A stretch of DNA of 64,000 nt from Diphasiastrum complanatum (GCA_029204225.1 CM055100.1:60247008-60311007); one strand, 5' to 3'; shown: positions 35,979-49,070, counted from the first letter of the stretch. The notes: generated from the letters alone by a model not told the origin. Numbers and translations are program-made.

Positions 35979-36259
35979 CTGTAAGAATGCCAAGTGAAGA
36001 TCCAACTAGATCCTGTTGCATGCAACCAAAAGGACACCTGTGAAGCAAAACCACCCAACCAACAAGAAATAGCTAGCCATCAATACCCCAACCACTTCTC
36101 CATATTGTGTCGTCAATGTAGCATATGCTCCGAATGCTGGGAGTGTCAACCCTGCCTCAATCTGCATAGCACAAAGAGGAGGGAGAGAGAGAAAGAAAGC
36201 CCAAATAGCAAGAGGTTTGGGAGGCCCGACCACCTTCCCCAAACTATTCGGTCACTACT

Positions 36260-36261
<2 letters not shown>

Positions 36262-36353
<92 letters not shown>
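36262..36353. repeat. (GA)n microsatellite
   Basis: About 46 uninterrupted GA units after the first GGTTTGGGAGGC module. Confidence 0.98.
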
Positions 36354-36356
<3 letters not shown>

Positions 36357-36416
36357 CTTTGGTTAAAAAATGTTTGGGAGGCTCGAGCACCTTCCCCAAA
36401 CTATTTGGTCCTAACT

Positions 36417-36527
<111 letters not shown>

Positions 36528-36565
36528 CTAGGTTGAGAAAGGCTTTGGGGGCTCGAGCACCTACC

Positions 36566-37242
36566 TGTGAATATCATTAAAATATTATCTTCCTATCTCG
36601 AGTTGGGGCCATGTCCATGGTGATTTCCACTAAATTTCATGTTGTACATAAGAGTGTGAATTGAGCACATATCCTTCTAGTGTAGCTCAAATTTGAGTTA
36701 GATAGGTTCTATTTTGATGACATGCAGTAGTTTGATAACATGCAAAGTCATACTGCATGCACGCAAGCCACATGCAATCAGTGCATGCAACATGCAAAAT
36801 AGTTTCAGTGATCTACACATGTCTAGGCAGTTTTATGAGTTGACATGCAGTACATGCAACGTACATGCATGTAGTTACACATGTGGATGTCTGGTAGGTG
36901 CATTAGTTCAGTTAAGTGGACTTTCCATGCAACTCCACTATAGGAATTAGAGTCTCTCTCATGTAGGGAAAGCTGGGCATGTTTTGCCATATTGTGAATA
37001 TTGAGATTTTGGTGTTTTGGACTCATTCTCTCTCTGCCCGAGTTATTCATGCTTGATTTTCTCTCTCTACCCGAGAGCAGTCTCTTTTTCCCAGGATGAA
37101 CACTTAGAATTATTTGTGACATTCATTTCTCATAGTGAAGAGTTAGATTTTTCAAGCATACTATTCTTTGATCAATCTTGTGCAATCACAACACGATCCT
37201 GTAAGGTGTGTGGTGAAGTTCACAAGTGCTAAAAACTTCACA
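36566..37242 (+). repeat. Copia-2 5' LTR
   Basis: 677 bp, TGTGAATATCATTAAAAT to AAAACTTCACA. Contains CTCTCTCTGCCCGAG (about 37028) and CTCTCTCTACCCGAG (about 37061). Confidence 0.95.
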
Positions 37243-37254
37243 TGGTATCAAAGC
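37243..37254 (+). other. Copia-2 primer-binding site
   Basis: TGGTATCAAAGC, one change from the canonical TGGTATCAGAGC, directly after the LTR. The leader 37255-38015 has no gene but carries CACACGTGTGAA at 37429. Confidence 0.92.
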
Positions 37255-38015
37255 TCAATGCTTTGAAGAGGTGAGAGTGTATATATCAGATCATCAGGTT
37301 TTTTGCTTGTAGGAACTTGGATTTGGGAGAGGGATTCAAACTTGCTGAGAAACAAGCAATCTGAGAATCATAAGTGGATGAAATCAAGGCTGATCTAATC
37401 CAGCAAAGCTTTGTACGGACAGAGAGCTCACACGTGTGAAATCAGCCCTCATTGATGAGTGCTACTTCTCAAGGAGTGATCCAAATTTGATGTTCTATAG
37501 CTTGTTGGATAGGTATTGAAGAGTAGAATGTGATGTTTGAGTTTCTAAATCAATTTGATTTGTTTTTAGAAGAGTTTTAGGCAATCAGAGAGTCTAAGAG
37601 GGTACTCGATCATGGGATATGCCAAAGTGAACAGACATCTGTCTTTTTTACTATTTTCATCAATTTTCACTGTCAATCAAGTAGAATTGGATAGAAATGA
37701 GTGTTCGGAGGTCTTAGACTTTTCATTTCACACATATTGCTATATTTGAGTTGAAAGTAAGTTCCTAGAGAGTTTATCAATACTTTGAAACTCGTGGGAG
37801 AGATAGACTTCTTGCTTGCATGTGCTTCTTCTTTTGTGACTAAAGCAAGATCCAAATTCAAGATAGATTGATTTTCTGTGTTGAGAATTTGTTCTCACAT
37901 CTACTGCTAGATTTCACAGGGTGGATCAACATTTGTGTTAGATCCTAGATTGAGATAGCAAGCAACATTCTTTCAACTCCATTTTTAATCATTACTAGAA
38001 TTTTTCATAAAGAAG

Positions 38016-41000
38016 ATGTCGTCATCTGGTTCACATTTCTTAGAGCACAGTGAGAGATTAACATCTTCCAATTATGCAATGTGGAAGATCAGAATGGAAT
38101 CATTATTGATTCTACAAGATGTAATGGATATTGTGAGTGGAGCTGAAGAAGAATCTACTGCACCTAATGAAGCTGTAGCATTTCACAAAAGAACCAGAAT
38201 TGCCCTTCATTTTATACAAATGAATGTTACCAATGAAGTGTTAAAAGAGATCAGCACATGCACCACTGCCAAGAAAGCTTGGGATACTCTAAAAACAATC
38301 TATGAAATCAAAAATACTTCTAGATTGCTTACACTCAGAAACCAAATATTTCTAAGTTATCAGAGAGTAGATGAGAGTGCTTCATCATATGTCATGAGAG
38401 TTAAGGATCTTCATAAAAAATTAGCTGGTATTAGTGATGCGCTTAACAACACTAAACTTGTTCAAGTAGTCCTAAATGGACTTAGAGATGAGTATGACAA
38501 TATTGTATAGACTTATGCTATCAGGGAGGATCTTCCATCCTTGGAGACACTGCAAGGTATTCTCATTGTTGAAGAAAGCAGGCAAGAGAACAAGATGCTG
38601 ACGATCAACACACTTTCATTGAAAGATGGTGGAGATGACAAAGCACTCTTCATCAGAGACAAGTCAAGAGGCAAGGACAAAGGACAACAACACTTCAAGA
38701 AGGACAAAGCCAAAGAAGGTGGTGAGTATCAGTCTTCGAAAGCTGCAACATCCAGTGGCAAGAAAAAGCTGTCAAAGATCAAGTGTTTTTTATGTGGCAA
38801 GAAAGGACACTATGTATCAAATTGTTTCAAGAAGAAGAACCAATCTAAGCAAGCTAACCTTACTAATGAGGATGAGTGTGAGGGTGTAGAGAGTGAAAGA
38901 GAGGATTCATTAATGATGTCTACTTTTTCATCTTTTTCTTTTAAGAATGAAGAAGTCTGATGGATAGATAGTGGGGCTAGTTCCCATATGTCTAGTTCTA
39001 GGAACTCTTTCACTAACCTCATGCCATATCTAGGTGCAAAAAGATCAATCTATACTACTAATGATGTAGAGTGTAGGTAGTGTTCCATTGCATGCATCAT
39101 CATCAAAATCTTTTTCCTTAATGATGTACTGTATGTACCTAGATTAACCAAGAATCTCATTAGTGTAGAACATAGATTGGATGTCAAGTTTCAAGTTGAC
39201 AAGTGTATAATCTCAAGAGAAAATGAAGTTATTGCTAGAGGATCTAGATTTGGTAAGTTGTACAAACTAGATTCTAGGGAGAGTGCTAACATTTCAGATA
39301 TTGCTTATGAGACCAAGGTCCTATAGGAGGATCTGTGGCACAAGAGATTGGGTCATCCCAATTTCAAAGCCATGCAATCTATGGTCAAAGAAGGAAAAGT
39401 TGTTGGTCTACCAAAGACACTATCAAAGGAGCTTCTACCTTGTGAAGCTTGTGTGTTGGCAAAGTCACATAGAAGGCCTTTTCCTAGATCAAGTATCAAG
39501 ACAAAGCAACCATTTGAACTTGTACACACTGATGTTCATTTCTCATCAACTAAGAGCAAAGGAGGAGCCAACTGCTCTGTCTCTTTTGTAGATGATTATA
39601 CAAGATATTCTTGGATCTATATGTTGTCTTCAAACGCCATGGTTTATGATGTTTTCCTTACTTTCAAAGCTTATGTAGAAAAGCAGTTTCCTTTCAAGTT
39701 GAAAGCTTTGAGAAGTGATAGTGGAGGAGAATACACTTCCAATAAGTTTAAAGACTTTTGTGAGAGAGAGGGTATTCAAAGAGAGTTTTCTTGTTCATAT
39801 ACTCCTTAGCAAAATGGAGTTGCTGAGAGAAAAAAGAACTTTGTGTGAATGTGCAAAAGCCATTAGGCTAGAAGCTTCTCTGCCTAAAGAATTTTGGGGA
39901 GAGGAAGTTGCATGTGCAAACTATCTTTGTAATAGGCTTTAAAATCTTACAATAGGAGGAAAGACACCATTTGAGATGTTGTATAAGAAAAAACCTAAGG
40001 TAATTCATCTTAGGATTTTTGGCTGTGTATGCTTTGTGCATGTACCTCTAGAAACTAGGAAGAAGGAAGATCCTAGTGCTGTAAGAGGAATTTTCATAGG
40101 ATATGCATCCACCAAAAAGCCATACAAAGTTTATTTACCCTCTACTGACAAGAATGTTGTTAGTAGAGATGTGATCTTCCATGAAGATCAGAAGTTTAAC
40201 TTGGATGATGCACAGGTCAAGGAGTCTCATGCAAGATCAATCATCAATCTTGATGTTGTTCAAGAAGAGGTGAGGCCGAGGCTTGAGGAGGAGCAAATTC
40301 AAGCTACCACACCAAGAAGATCTACACGAGCAAGATATGGGCCAAGTAGCCTCACATATGATGCTGAAGGAAGGCAAGTGGAAGGTGAAACTTTCTATCA
40401 TGCACTTTTTATATCAGTTGAAGGGCCTATGGATGTTCAAAAAGCACTTCAATCCAAAGAGTGGGTTAAAGCAATGACCCAAGAGTTTGAAGTCTTGATG
40501 TCAAACAACACATGGGAGCTTGTGGAGCCACCAAACAACATGCATGTGATTGGATGTAAGTGGGTATTCAGAATCAAGTATAATCATGATTGATCTATCA
40601 ATAAGTATAAAGCAAGACTTTGTGCCAAAGCACAGATCAAAAGTCTTGACTATGAAGACACATTTTCACCAGTTGCAAAGATGGTAACAATTCGAATACT
40701 CATCTCTCTTGCATGTTTTCACAAATGGAGTATGTTCCAGCTTGACGTTTCTAATGCATTTCTCAATGGTTACCTTGAGGAGGAGACTTACATGGAGCAA
40801 CCTCCAAGTTTTGTGAAGGAAGGTGATGAATCAAAAGTTTGTCTTTTGTTCAAAAGTCTGTATGGACTGAAACAGGCACCAAGGTTTTGGTATGAAGGCT
40901 CAACTCCTATCTCATATCACTCGGATTTTGTCTAAGTGAATATGACCCTTCTCTGTATCATAAGTTTGTAGATAACTTTGTAATCATTCTCTCATCTATG

Positions 41001-41916
41001 TAGATGATATCATTCTTTGTGAAAACAACAAGAAGTTAGTTGAAGAAACTAAGCATGCACTTGGTACTGAGTTTAAGATGCAGGACTTAGGAGTTCTTCA
41101 CTATATTCTAGGCCTTCAAATAGTTTTTTGAAAAGGTCATGTATTTATAAGCCAAAGTAGATATGCACTTTCCATGCCCAGGAAATTCCATATGGAAAAC
41201 TGTAAAGGCATAGATACACCTATGGAGCACACTATAAAAGTTCCTATGAAAGATGATGAAAAATCCTTTGAAGACATCACTCTTTATAGGAGTCTTATTG
41301 GCTCACTTATTTGGTTAACAGTGACTAGGCCTGATCTGAGCTTTTGTGTTCATAAGCTAAGTCAACATATGCGAGATCCAAAGTTATATCATTGGAAGTT
41401 GGCTAAATGAGTCTTGAGGTATATATCTTCTACCTTGGATTATGGATTATTCTATGAAAGAGAAGATCTGACTTTGATTGCTTTCTCAGATTTAGATTTT
41501 GCAGGAGATAGGTTGGATAGGAAATCCACAAGTGCTTACACTATATTTCTTGGAGGGAACTTGGTTTCTTGGCTATCAAAGAAGCAGACAACAATTTCCT
41601 ATCATCTTGTGAACCTAAATACAAATCTCTTACAACTACAACTAAGGAGGTTTTATAGATCAAGAATGATAACATTTCTGCTCAGGCTCTTGCAAATAAT
41701 CTAGTCTTTCATACAAGGAGCAAGCATATTGAAGTGGCTCATTGTTTTGTAAGAGAAAAAGTCATTGGGAGAGAGATCTCATTGGAACATGTTTCATCTT
41801 CCAACTGTGTTGCAGATCTTCTCACCAAACCTTTACTCAAGAATGTCTTTATGAAGATGAGGTCAGTCTATGTTGATAAGAACATAAATTTTAAGGAGGA
41901 GTGTGAAGATTATTAA
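38016..41916 (+). pseudogene. Copia-2 gag-pol polyprotein, multiply broken
   Basis: Starts at ATG 38016. Gag (NYAMWKIRMESLL) stops at a TAG near 38508. It continues with zinc knuckle CFLCGKKGHYVSNC (about 38790) and protease WIDSGASSHM just after a stop at 38958. Integrase shows WHKRLGHPNF, the finger CEACVLAKSHRRPF, HTDVHF, RSDSGGEYTS and an interrupted PQQN box (39340-39830). RT shows QLDVSNAFLNG (about 40740), SLYGLKQAPRFWY and LIYVDDIIL (about 40990). RNase H shows AFSDLDFAGD (about 41485) and ends ADLLTKPL (about 41815). The RNase H STEAEY segment is scrambled. Every catalytic domain is recognisable, but no full enzyme can be made. Confidence 0.93.
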
Positions 41917-42630
41917 AATATTATCTTCCTATCTCGAGTTTGGGGCCATGTCCATGGTCATTTTCACTAAATTTCATGTTGTACATAAAAGGAGTGTGAA
42001 TTGAGCACATATCCTTCTAGTGTAGCTCGGATTTGAGTTAGATAGGTTCTATTTTGATGACATGCAGTAGTTTAGATAACATGCAAAGTCATACTATATG
42101 CATGCAAGCCACATGCAATCAGTGCATGCAACATGCAAAATAGTTTCAGTGATCTACACATGTCTAGGCAGTTTTATGAGTTGACATGCAGTACATGCAA
42201 CATACATGCATGTAGTTACACATGTGGATCTCTAGTGGGTGAATTAGTTCAGTTAAGTGGACTTTCCATGCAACTCCACTGTAGGAATTCGAGTCTCTCT
42301 CATGTAGGGAAAGCTGGGCATGTTTTGCCATATTGTGAATATTGAGATTTTGGTGTCTTGGACTCATTCTCTCTCTACTCGAGTTATTCATGCTTGACTT
42401 TCTCTCTCTACCCAAGAGCAGTCTCTTTTTCTTATATTGAACACTTAGAATTATTTCTGACATTCATTTCTCATAGTGAAGAGTTAGATTTTTTCATCAG
42501 ATGTATGCCATTGTGCTCTTGCCTTAGATTTTTCAAGCACACTGTTCTTTGATCAATCTTTGCAATCACAACACCTCAGTAAGATCCTGTAAGGTGTGTG
42601 GTGAAGTTCACACGTGCTAAGAACTTCACA
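41902..42630 (+). repeat. Copia-2 3' LTR
   Basis: 729 bp, starts TGTGAAGATTATTAAAAT after the purine tract TTAAGGAGGAG and ends GAACTTCACA before CTACC. It has a ~40-bp insertion near 42497-42535 relative to the 5' LTR. Confidence 0.95.
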
Positions 42631-43109
42631 CTACCCAAAGCTATTCTATCCCAACGTAGGGAGAGAGGGAGAAGAGAGAGAGAGAGAGATGGAGATGGAG
42701 AATCCAAGAGAGTTTTATTAAAAAAACATGGAAGATGATACAATACAAAGGAAATGGCTCCCTCTTATAGATTTAGAGTGAGCCTCCTTCACTCTCATTG
42801 GCCACTTCATTGGGAAAAGGATTCTAATCCAAGTCTTTCAAAGAAACACAACTTAAATTTAATAGTGCTAAGAAAGCGCAAGGGCACTCACATGATTCAT
42901 GTGAGTTCTAATTTGGCCCCTTTTAGCTTTTTAATTTGCAACTTGACTTAGGGCCTCTAATGTCATTTTAGAATTTTAAGCGCCAGTGCTCTCGCACTTA
43001 TTATTCTACTATACACTGTATTGTGGCGGGGCCCACTAGGTAAGGCTTGGCCAACAATGTTTTAAGTGGTGGGATCCTCTTGTTTATTATTGTGCAGGAA
43101 ATACCCACA

Positions 43110-43299
43110 ATAGGGTCCATGGCTCAAAGTAGTGCCGGTCCCTCGACACTAGACTGCAACTATCGTGAAGGAGTGCTCTTGTCGGTTCTTTTATTGCTGG
43201 AACATGGGTGCTTCAAGAAAAGCGTGGATAGAATTCGCTTCCGTAAAACCTGAGGCTTTAGTGATTGTTGATCAACAAGAACCTGAGCTTGCCAGATTT
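43110..43299 (-). repeat. Gypsy terminal or leader fragment
   Basis: Carries GCTTCCGTAAAACC, also present at about 14250 beside the other minus-strand Gypsy gag. No gene. Confidence 0.35.
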
Positions 43300-45110
43300 T
43301 CAATAATACCCATAAGGGTCTGGTGGCCATATCGGATAACCTTGTTCATTGACAATTGGAAAGTCGAAGCATTCCATTAGAGGATCCCAAGATAAATTTT
43401 GCTGATATAATGGATTCTCATAGATTGGCGCAACTGGTCCCAATGTCATAGACTCCCCCAAATCATAATGTAGATATGACATGCTTGCTTGACTCTCTTG
43501 TCTATCCAAGTATTCATGGTATGCCATAACCTGAAGACTTTCCTCAACAGTCAATATAAAAGATTTAGGACAAGACTTTTTCATTGAAAGTGCTGGTGCT
43601 TGCTGGACTGGAGGCCTATTTGGGCTTGGATTTCCTAGATTTGAAGAATGGTTATTCCCAGGTTGCATTGATTTGGGCTGCTGCATTGTGGAACAAAGAG
43701 ACTTTGGTTGAATCTTGCACGTTCAGGGGCAATCATTAACCTTAGTCTTCCCCTGATCATTGCACTTCCCCATTGAAGGCTGTGTGATTTCACTTTCCCT
43801 TGGATCTTGTGCTGAATTGCCTTCTCGTCTCTCCGTTGACACTAGGCCCCTTTGTACTTCATCACTAGGAATTCTTTGCATTGATTGTGCCAAGAGGCTT
43901 GGTAAATCTGCTGGACTTTGTCTAATGTCAATTTCTTGACTTCCTCAGTTACCATTGGCATGATGGATTCTACCATCTCTGTCTTTTGTGATAGTTTTAC
44001 TTGTTTGCCCGAGGGTATCTTTGCGTACTTTGGGACTTTCGCCAGATTGTCTTCTTTCTCACTCGTTTCATAACTCAATGGCACTAAGATTTTTCTTTTA
44101 TAGTGCATATGAGGTGGAAGGGTCACCACAGGTGCATGTCGGTCTACATATGCCAAATGCCTCCTAGCTATTTGTGAATTTCTCATTGGGCAATCTCGAC
44201 ATGGATGATTAACTCCGCATTGTGAACATGAGGGATCAAATGTTGACGGATTCCCTTGATGTGGACATTCATCATGGCGGTGTTTTCCTCTGCATCCATA
44301 GCACCTAACTGAGTGTAGTATGCCATCGTCTCTAAGTTGATAGACATACAATGATAACAGATTCCCCTTAGAGTCTTCCACAAAATAGACTGGTAGGCTA
44401 TTGTGGTCCTCCATTGAGTTCAGTGACATGCAAGAGGATATAACCAAAACTTCTACCTTGTCATTGGTTGTTGAAGAAGCTCGTGATTTAGGTGGATCAA
44501 TCTGGCATCCATCCTTTTGTCGGCTTGATTTCGCTTCTGACCATTAAACTGCTAGATCTTGTCATTGATGAGCTTATTGCTCTACATTTTGTCCTTTTAA
44601 TAAACGTGGATTCTTGATTGGACACCTAGTACTTGGATAATCTCTAAAGAAGAAGGTACATTCATCTTTTTCAAGAAAATTGATTGTGCGAGCATAAGCT
44701 TGAGGGCGATCTGAACTTGAAGTGCAAGTTCTTGGTCTTCCGCTACACTTGATCTGCTTGACTTTGCTACACTTAGTTGCCTTGCATGGGGTTCCATTCT
44801 TGCTGGATCATCGCTCATTGTTGACTCTTGTTCCTCTGATTCTCCGTCATCCCATGTTGCAGTTACATCATGGCAGCATCATTACAAAGTTGTGCAGGCA
44901 CATAGGATGCAAATTTTGCCATACAAGATCTAATCCTTTTGGGCAGTCCAATATAGTAGTTTGTCATGACGATCCGTTTAGAAATCGGCGGATTACAATC
45001 CTTCACTAAATGGAAGATCCGATAGGTGTAGTCTCGGATTATTTCATCAAAGAACTTTTTTAGTTTAGATAATCCTGCAATGGTGGTCTCCATAGTTCAG
45101 CACTAGAATG
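43300..45110 (-). pseudogene. Gypsy gag with two compact zinc knuckles, broken
   Basis: Minus-strand Gypsy gag in at least four frame segments. From its N-terminal side: a helical gag segment beginning METTIAGLSKLKKFFDEI (45093); a glutamine-rich middle (44597-44818); a nucleocapsid with CYGCRGKHRHDEC and CSQCGVNHPCRDC (about 44210-44320); a lysine-rich segment; and a tail with proline-rich and tyrosine-rich sequence ending DPYGYY at 43300. Both fingers have Cys-2-Cys-3-His-4-Cys spacing. Protease and pol, which should follow on the left, are absent; LTR-like DNA comes next. A tandem-repeat leader lies upstream at 45580-46085. Confidence 0.8.
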
Positions 45111-45579
45111 TGACAAAATAGCTGGTTGGTGGACTGCTTCAGTGATGGTGCAATGGTGAAGATGTTCCAACAACTCCTTTTTTTTTTTTTTGAGTGAGAA
45201 GAAGAAGAAGACGAAGAAGAATAAGAGAAAAGAGTAAGTAAAAAGATTGATCAGTAAGGATTGAAAAGTAAAATAGAAATGAATTTAACAAATGAGAGAG
45301 CGGATGGAAGATTGAATGGAAATGGAAAAGAGAAATGAAAATGAAGGATGGATGGTAACCGATATAGAGGCCACTCACCAAAAAGACTTAGGCTAAAATT
45401 AGAATTATTGTTTTTTTATGGTTTTTTTTTTCTCTTTTTTTTTATAAATTTGATGAATTTTTTTTAATTTTACAGTCTTTTTTTCCCTTTACGGTCTTTT
45501 TTTTTACTTTTTTTATGACGTGTTTTTTTTTTCTTCTTACGACGTTTTTTTTTTTCTCTTACAATTTTTTTTCTTTTTG
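45111..45579. other. Leader sequence with long T runs
   Basis: Noncoding stretch between the gag start and the 98-bp repeats, dominated by T-rich tracts from 45410. Confidence 0.5.
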
Positions 45580-46085
45580 GGAATAGAACCGTCAAAGTCA
45601 TGGAAGAAAGCTACCTAAAAGATAGAGAAGACTCACCATGCTGAGGTTTTTTTTTCAATTTTTAGTTTTTTTTTTTAAGGGAATAGAATCGTCGCAGTCG
45701 TGAGAGGAGGCTATCTGAAAGATAGAGTCGCTCACCAACGAGGCTTAGGTTCTTTTTCAGTTTTTAGAGTTTTTAAGGAATAGAACCGTCGCAGTCGTGG
45801 GAGTAGGCTATCTGAAAGATAGAGAAGGTTGGTTCACCACGCTGAGATTTTTCTTCCAATTTTTAGTTTTTATTTTTTTAAGAGAATAGAACCGTCGTAG
45901 TCATGGGAGGAGGCTATCTGAAAGATAGAATCAGTCACCAGCGAGGCTTAGGTTCTTTTTTCGATTTTTAGAGTTTTTAGGAAATAGAACCGTTGCAATT
46001 TTGGGAGGAGGCTATTTGAAAGATAGAGTCGCTCACCAGCGAGGCTAGGTTCTTTTTCGATTTTTAGAGATTTTTTTTTTTGGAG
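45580..46085. repeat. Tandem repeat, 5 x ~98 bp
   Basis: Five successive units. Each starts near GAATAGAACCGTCGCAGTCG, then GGAGGCTATCTGAAAGATAG, a CACCAGCGAGGCTTAGG segment and a T-rich tail around TTTTTAGAGTTTTTA. Units begin near 45581, 45681, 45779, 45884 and 45980. The GCTATCTGAAAGATAG segment is a small inverted repeat. The array lies upstream of the minus-strand Gypsy gag, so it is probably part of its leader. Confidence 0.92.
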
Positions 46086-46739
46086 TGTTAAACTGGAAAG
46101 TAACTCTCGCAGAGATTTTGTTAACTAGAACCAAGCGCTAGCAACTATTGATTGTATAGAGGTTTACATGTGTCAACGTGATGACAAATCAAAAGTAAGA
46201 AACATTTCCATAGAAGATCGTACTCTTGAACACCCATCACATTTTCCGTCAATATGATGAATGTAGCTTGGAATCCAATTTCGAATCTAATTAAAGATGA
46301 ACTTATTCCTATCAGTCATGCTTTATCTTATGATGAGAATGTAAAACTGATAGATGAGAGAATCTTAAGTCATATGGATTCTATGGAGTCCGACTTATTC
46401 CTGATGACCCACCAATGAAACCACCGAATGCAGCCATTGTGAAATAAAGAAATCTATAGGAACGATGACTAATAAGAAATCTATGCAATATTATAACATG
46501 ATTCTGAAATGGAAAACCCACCAAATGAGACAATTTCAATGGTTGATCCAAGAATCAGTTACCTTGTTAAAATGCCACCGTTATTGGATAAAGGTAAAGG
46601 GGAGTTTGATGGATCTTGAATCTTCAAGTCAGATCTCTCAAAAGTCTTCAGCCAAGAATCTAAACACAAAACAAAGGCTAATCCCTTTGAACAAGAGAAA
46701 GTCGATGTTGTCCAACATGATATGCTGAAACATTTCAAA
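46086..46739 (+). other. Broken Gypsy-like internal sequence
   Basis: No assignable domain. A short frame (46465-46728) is lysine- and glutamine-rich. By position it precedes the integrase end on the plus strand and may be decayed pol sequence. Confidence 0.35.
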
Positions 46740-47090
46740 ATCTATACTTGGATGATGTTGAATCCTTACAATTCCATCATGAGGCTTTACATAAACTATG
46801 TAACACTAGATTGATGGCAGTTCATGCACTAGTAGTGGAGAAAGCTCATCGCAAAGCATGGCATGACCAACGTTTATATAAGTAGGATCTGAAGGAAGGA
46901 GACCTTGACTTGATATATAAAACGATACTGATTAAGAAAAAATTGAGATTCACAAGTGAATGACCATATAGAGTTAAAGAAATTCTATTTTATGGAGTAG
47001 TGGTCCTGGAACACCTTGACGGACAAAATTTGATACCCTTGTGAATGGCAGCCGATTATGCAAGTTTGGTAGTCTGATTAAAGATTTGAT
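46740..47090 (+). pseudogene. C-terminal end of a Gypsy integrase
   Basis: Plus-strand codons read AHRKAWHDQRLYK, then a stop, then DLKEGDLDLIY, and further PYRVKEILFYGVVVLEHLDG and VNGSRLCKFG. This is the Gypsy integrase tail with its GPY-type module, parallel to 1976-2250. Stops and frameshifts make it a relic. The sequence to 47200 is AT-rich untranslated DNA. Confidence 0.75.
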
Positions 47091-47199
47091 TTTTTTTTTA
47101 TTATCTTCATTTGATTTTGCAATTTTTTTGTTTTCTATTACTTATTTTTTACTTTTTGAAAAAGACAGTAAAAATAAAAAGAATTGAAAAATAAAGTAA

Positions 47200-48110
47200 A
47201 AGATAGAAGAGCAAGGACATCCAATTTCAATTCAAATGATAGAGGTTCTGTCATGTACCAACCTTAGCATTAAAACATTTAATTTATTCATGAACATCAA
47301 ATTACAATGGAAATACAAAAGATCAAGAAAACTAGTCAAAAATCAAGAACATAGACAAAAGTAGCAAACCTTCACCAAAATATGTAAAGTAAAGATTCTT
47401 TATTAATGATTAATGATCATCAAAGGATAGGGCTTATAGCTAGAGCATGATCTAAGCTCTCATGTGATTGTAAGCACATGAACCACTTTCTTCCATCAAG
47501 AAAGCTCTCAAAAGAGAAGCTCCAAGATCTCTTAAAACTCCAATTAAAAAAATGAACAATGGCCTCAAAATTTAGCACGACCTCAACTATTTATAGTGTC
47601 CATTTCTGTCTCTACTATAAGTTTGGCTAATTTGGGCCTTACAACCATTATTACAAGTCCGCTATTCAGTTATAAAGTGAGGTTGTACAAGCCTCTTTAT
47701 TAACAATCCTAATGACTAACTCTAGTCTAATTTAGCTCCATGATTATATTTCGCAATTCATTAGTAAGCTCATGGGCTAATTACATGCAACACATTACAG
47801 GTTCCGTCTGCTTTATTGAAATGAACATGTAAAAATGAATCACAAAGTACCACTATATAAAGTGGATTTTAGGCTTTGGCCTCAAATCCTATTGGCCAGT
47901 TTCTACCTCCCTTATTATTTAAAATTTGAAATTTGGGGGAACCCTTACTATTCACAAACTTAACTACTAGGCCTTGCAATATTTAATCCCCGCAAAAGGC
48001 CTAAAGTCCTTTTACTAACTTTTAATTAATAACTATGTGATCATCGGGTTGGACTTACACACGCAAGGTGCCAAATACCTCTCATATAAGGTAACCTATT
48101 GGAGGTGGTA
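47200..48110 (-). repeat. Gypsy LTR (family I), minus orientation, split by a solo LTR
   Basis: Homologous to 27183-27660 in opposite orientation (GGGAGGTAGAAA-TGGCCAATAGGA, TTTGGCACC-TGCGTGTGTAAGTC, GATCACATAGTTAT). 47249-47804 within it is a later solo LTR insertion plus one duplication copy. The flanks join across GATAGAGGTTCCGTCTG, matching the uninterrupted copy at about 27540. Confidence 0.75.
47249..47799 (-). mobile_element. Solo LTR, family F, TSD GGTTC
   Basis: 551 bp, plus-strand TGTCATGTACCAACC to CAACACATTACA, flanked by GGTTC at 47244-47248 and 47800-47804. TATA region ACTATTTATAGTG at 47586-47598 (minus-strand CACTATAAATAGT). Related fragments lie at 21931-22077 and 24600-24850. 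Confidence 0.92.
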
Positions 48111-48676
48111 AAAGATCCTTCTACGACATTACTCTCTATGGGATCACTAAACCTACACCAAAGGCTTCACTCTTGAGGTTTATATTGATGCTTGATGGCA
48201 TTAGATCATCTGTCTTAAACTAGGTAGTTTTTAAGGAACGTTAAAATTGTAAAAACTAGCTTGTATGATTCTTGCCACATGGCACCATCTTGGTTGAACA
48301 AGAGTCACCATTTCATGTACATAATTAGGTGAGAATCAGAAGTAAAAGGGTTCATTTTTAGATAAGGTTCATTGGCATTCCTTGAGCCCCAAGTTGAGTT
48401 CCAATACTCTAGGAGTGATTGGTGAGATTTGCCTACACCAACCGGATGAGTCACCAAACTTCACCTCCTAAATGGATAAGAATGCTTGGACAAGACATTG
48501 GAGGATAGGGTTAGGTCTATTCCAAATGTTATGAAACCATAATCCTTAGATGTGATATGGATAATAGCTCTCCTTGTGGATTATTGTACATAATTTTTGA
48601 GAGAAGCAAGATTAGGTGACATTGTGTAGTCTTGAAATTTAAGAGTGAGCTGAGTGATGAATCCTTGCATGATTGT
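48111..48676 (+). pseudogene. Relic of a Copia 3' end (RNase H region and LTR start)
   Basis: About 48120-48160 encodes a broken version of the SF-DITLY segment upstream of Copia RNase H, followed by a deletion. TTTTTAAGGAACGTTAAAATTG near 48232 resembles the purine tract and LTR start at 16420. The rest, to 48676, is LTR-like noncoding DNA. Too decayed to delimit well. Confidence 0.45.
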
Positions 48677-49070
48677 TGTGGGTATTTCCTGCACAGTAAT
48701 AAACAAGTGGGCCCCACCACTTAAAATATTATTGGCCAAGCCTTATCTAGTGGGCCCCGCCACAGTACATTGTAAGTAGGTAATAAGTGTGAGGGCATTG
48801 GCATCCTGCGCGTGTAAGCCCAACCCAGCACAAGTACCAAGTTGTAATTCCTAGGAATAAGAGACTTGGGGCTTAAAACTCTAAAATGACATTAGAGGCC
48901 CTAAGTCAAGTTGCAAATAAAAAAGCTAAAAGGGTTCAACTTAAAACTCACATCTTTTTGCCCTCCCTCCTCTCCCTCTCTCTTCTTGATATGCAAGTGA
49001 AGGCGAGGTTGCCGCTCCCAGTGATGGACCCCTATGCTACATCGACGACACAACAATGATATATGATCAT
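48677..49070 (+). repeat. LTR (family H), second copy, 5' part
   Basis: Starts TGTGGGTATTTCCTGC. The next ~290 bp match the right part of the family H LTR (42850-43109) in opposite orientation, including TGGCGGGGCCCACTAG. The last part is CT-rich. It ends at the Copia-4 insertion site. Confidence 0.7.

Larger units (their letters stand above)
36566..42630 (+). mobile_element. Copia-2: complete but decayed Ty1/Copia element, TSD CTACC
   Basis: LTRs at 36566-37242 and 41902-42630 with CTACC at 36561-36565 and 42631-42635. A primer site (TGGTATCAAAGC) and a purine tract abut the LTRs. The internal region encodes gag, protease, integrase, RT and RNase H in Copia order, but with many stops and frameshifts. 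It inserted into the third microsatellite module of LTR family H. The LTRs differ in length (677 versus 729 bp), pointing to an older insertion. Confidence 0.96.
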
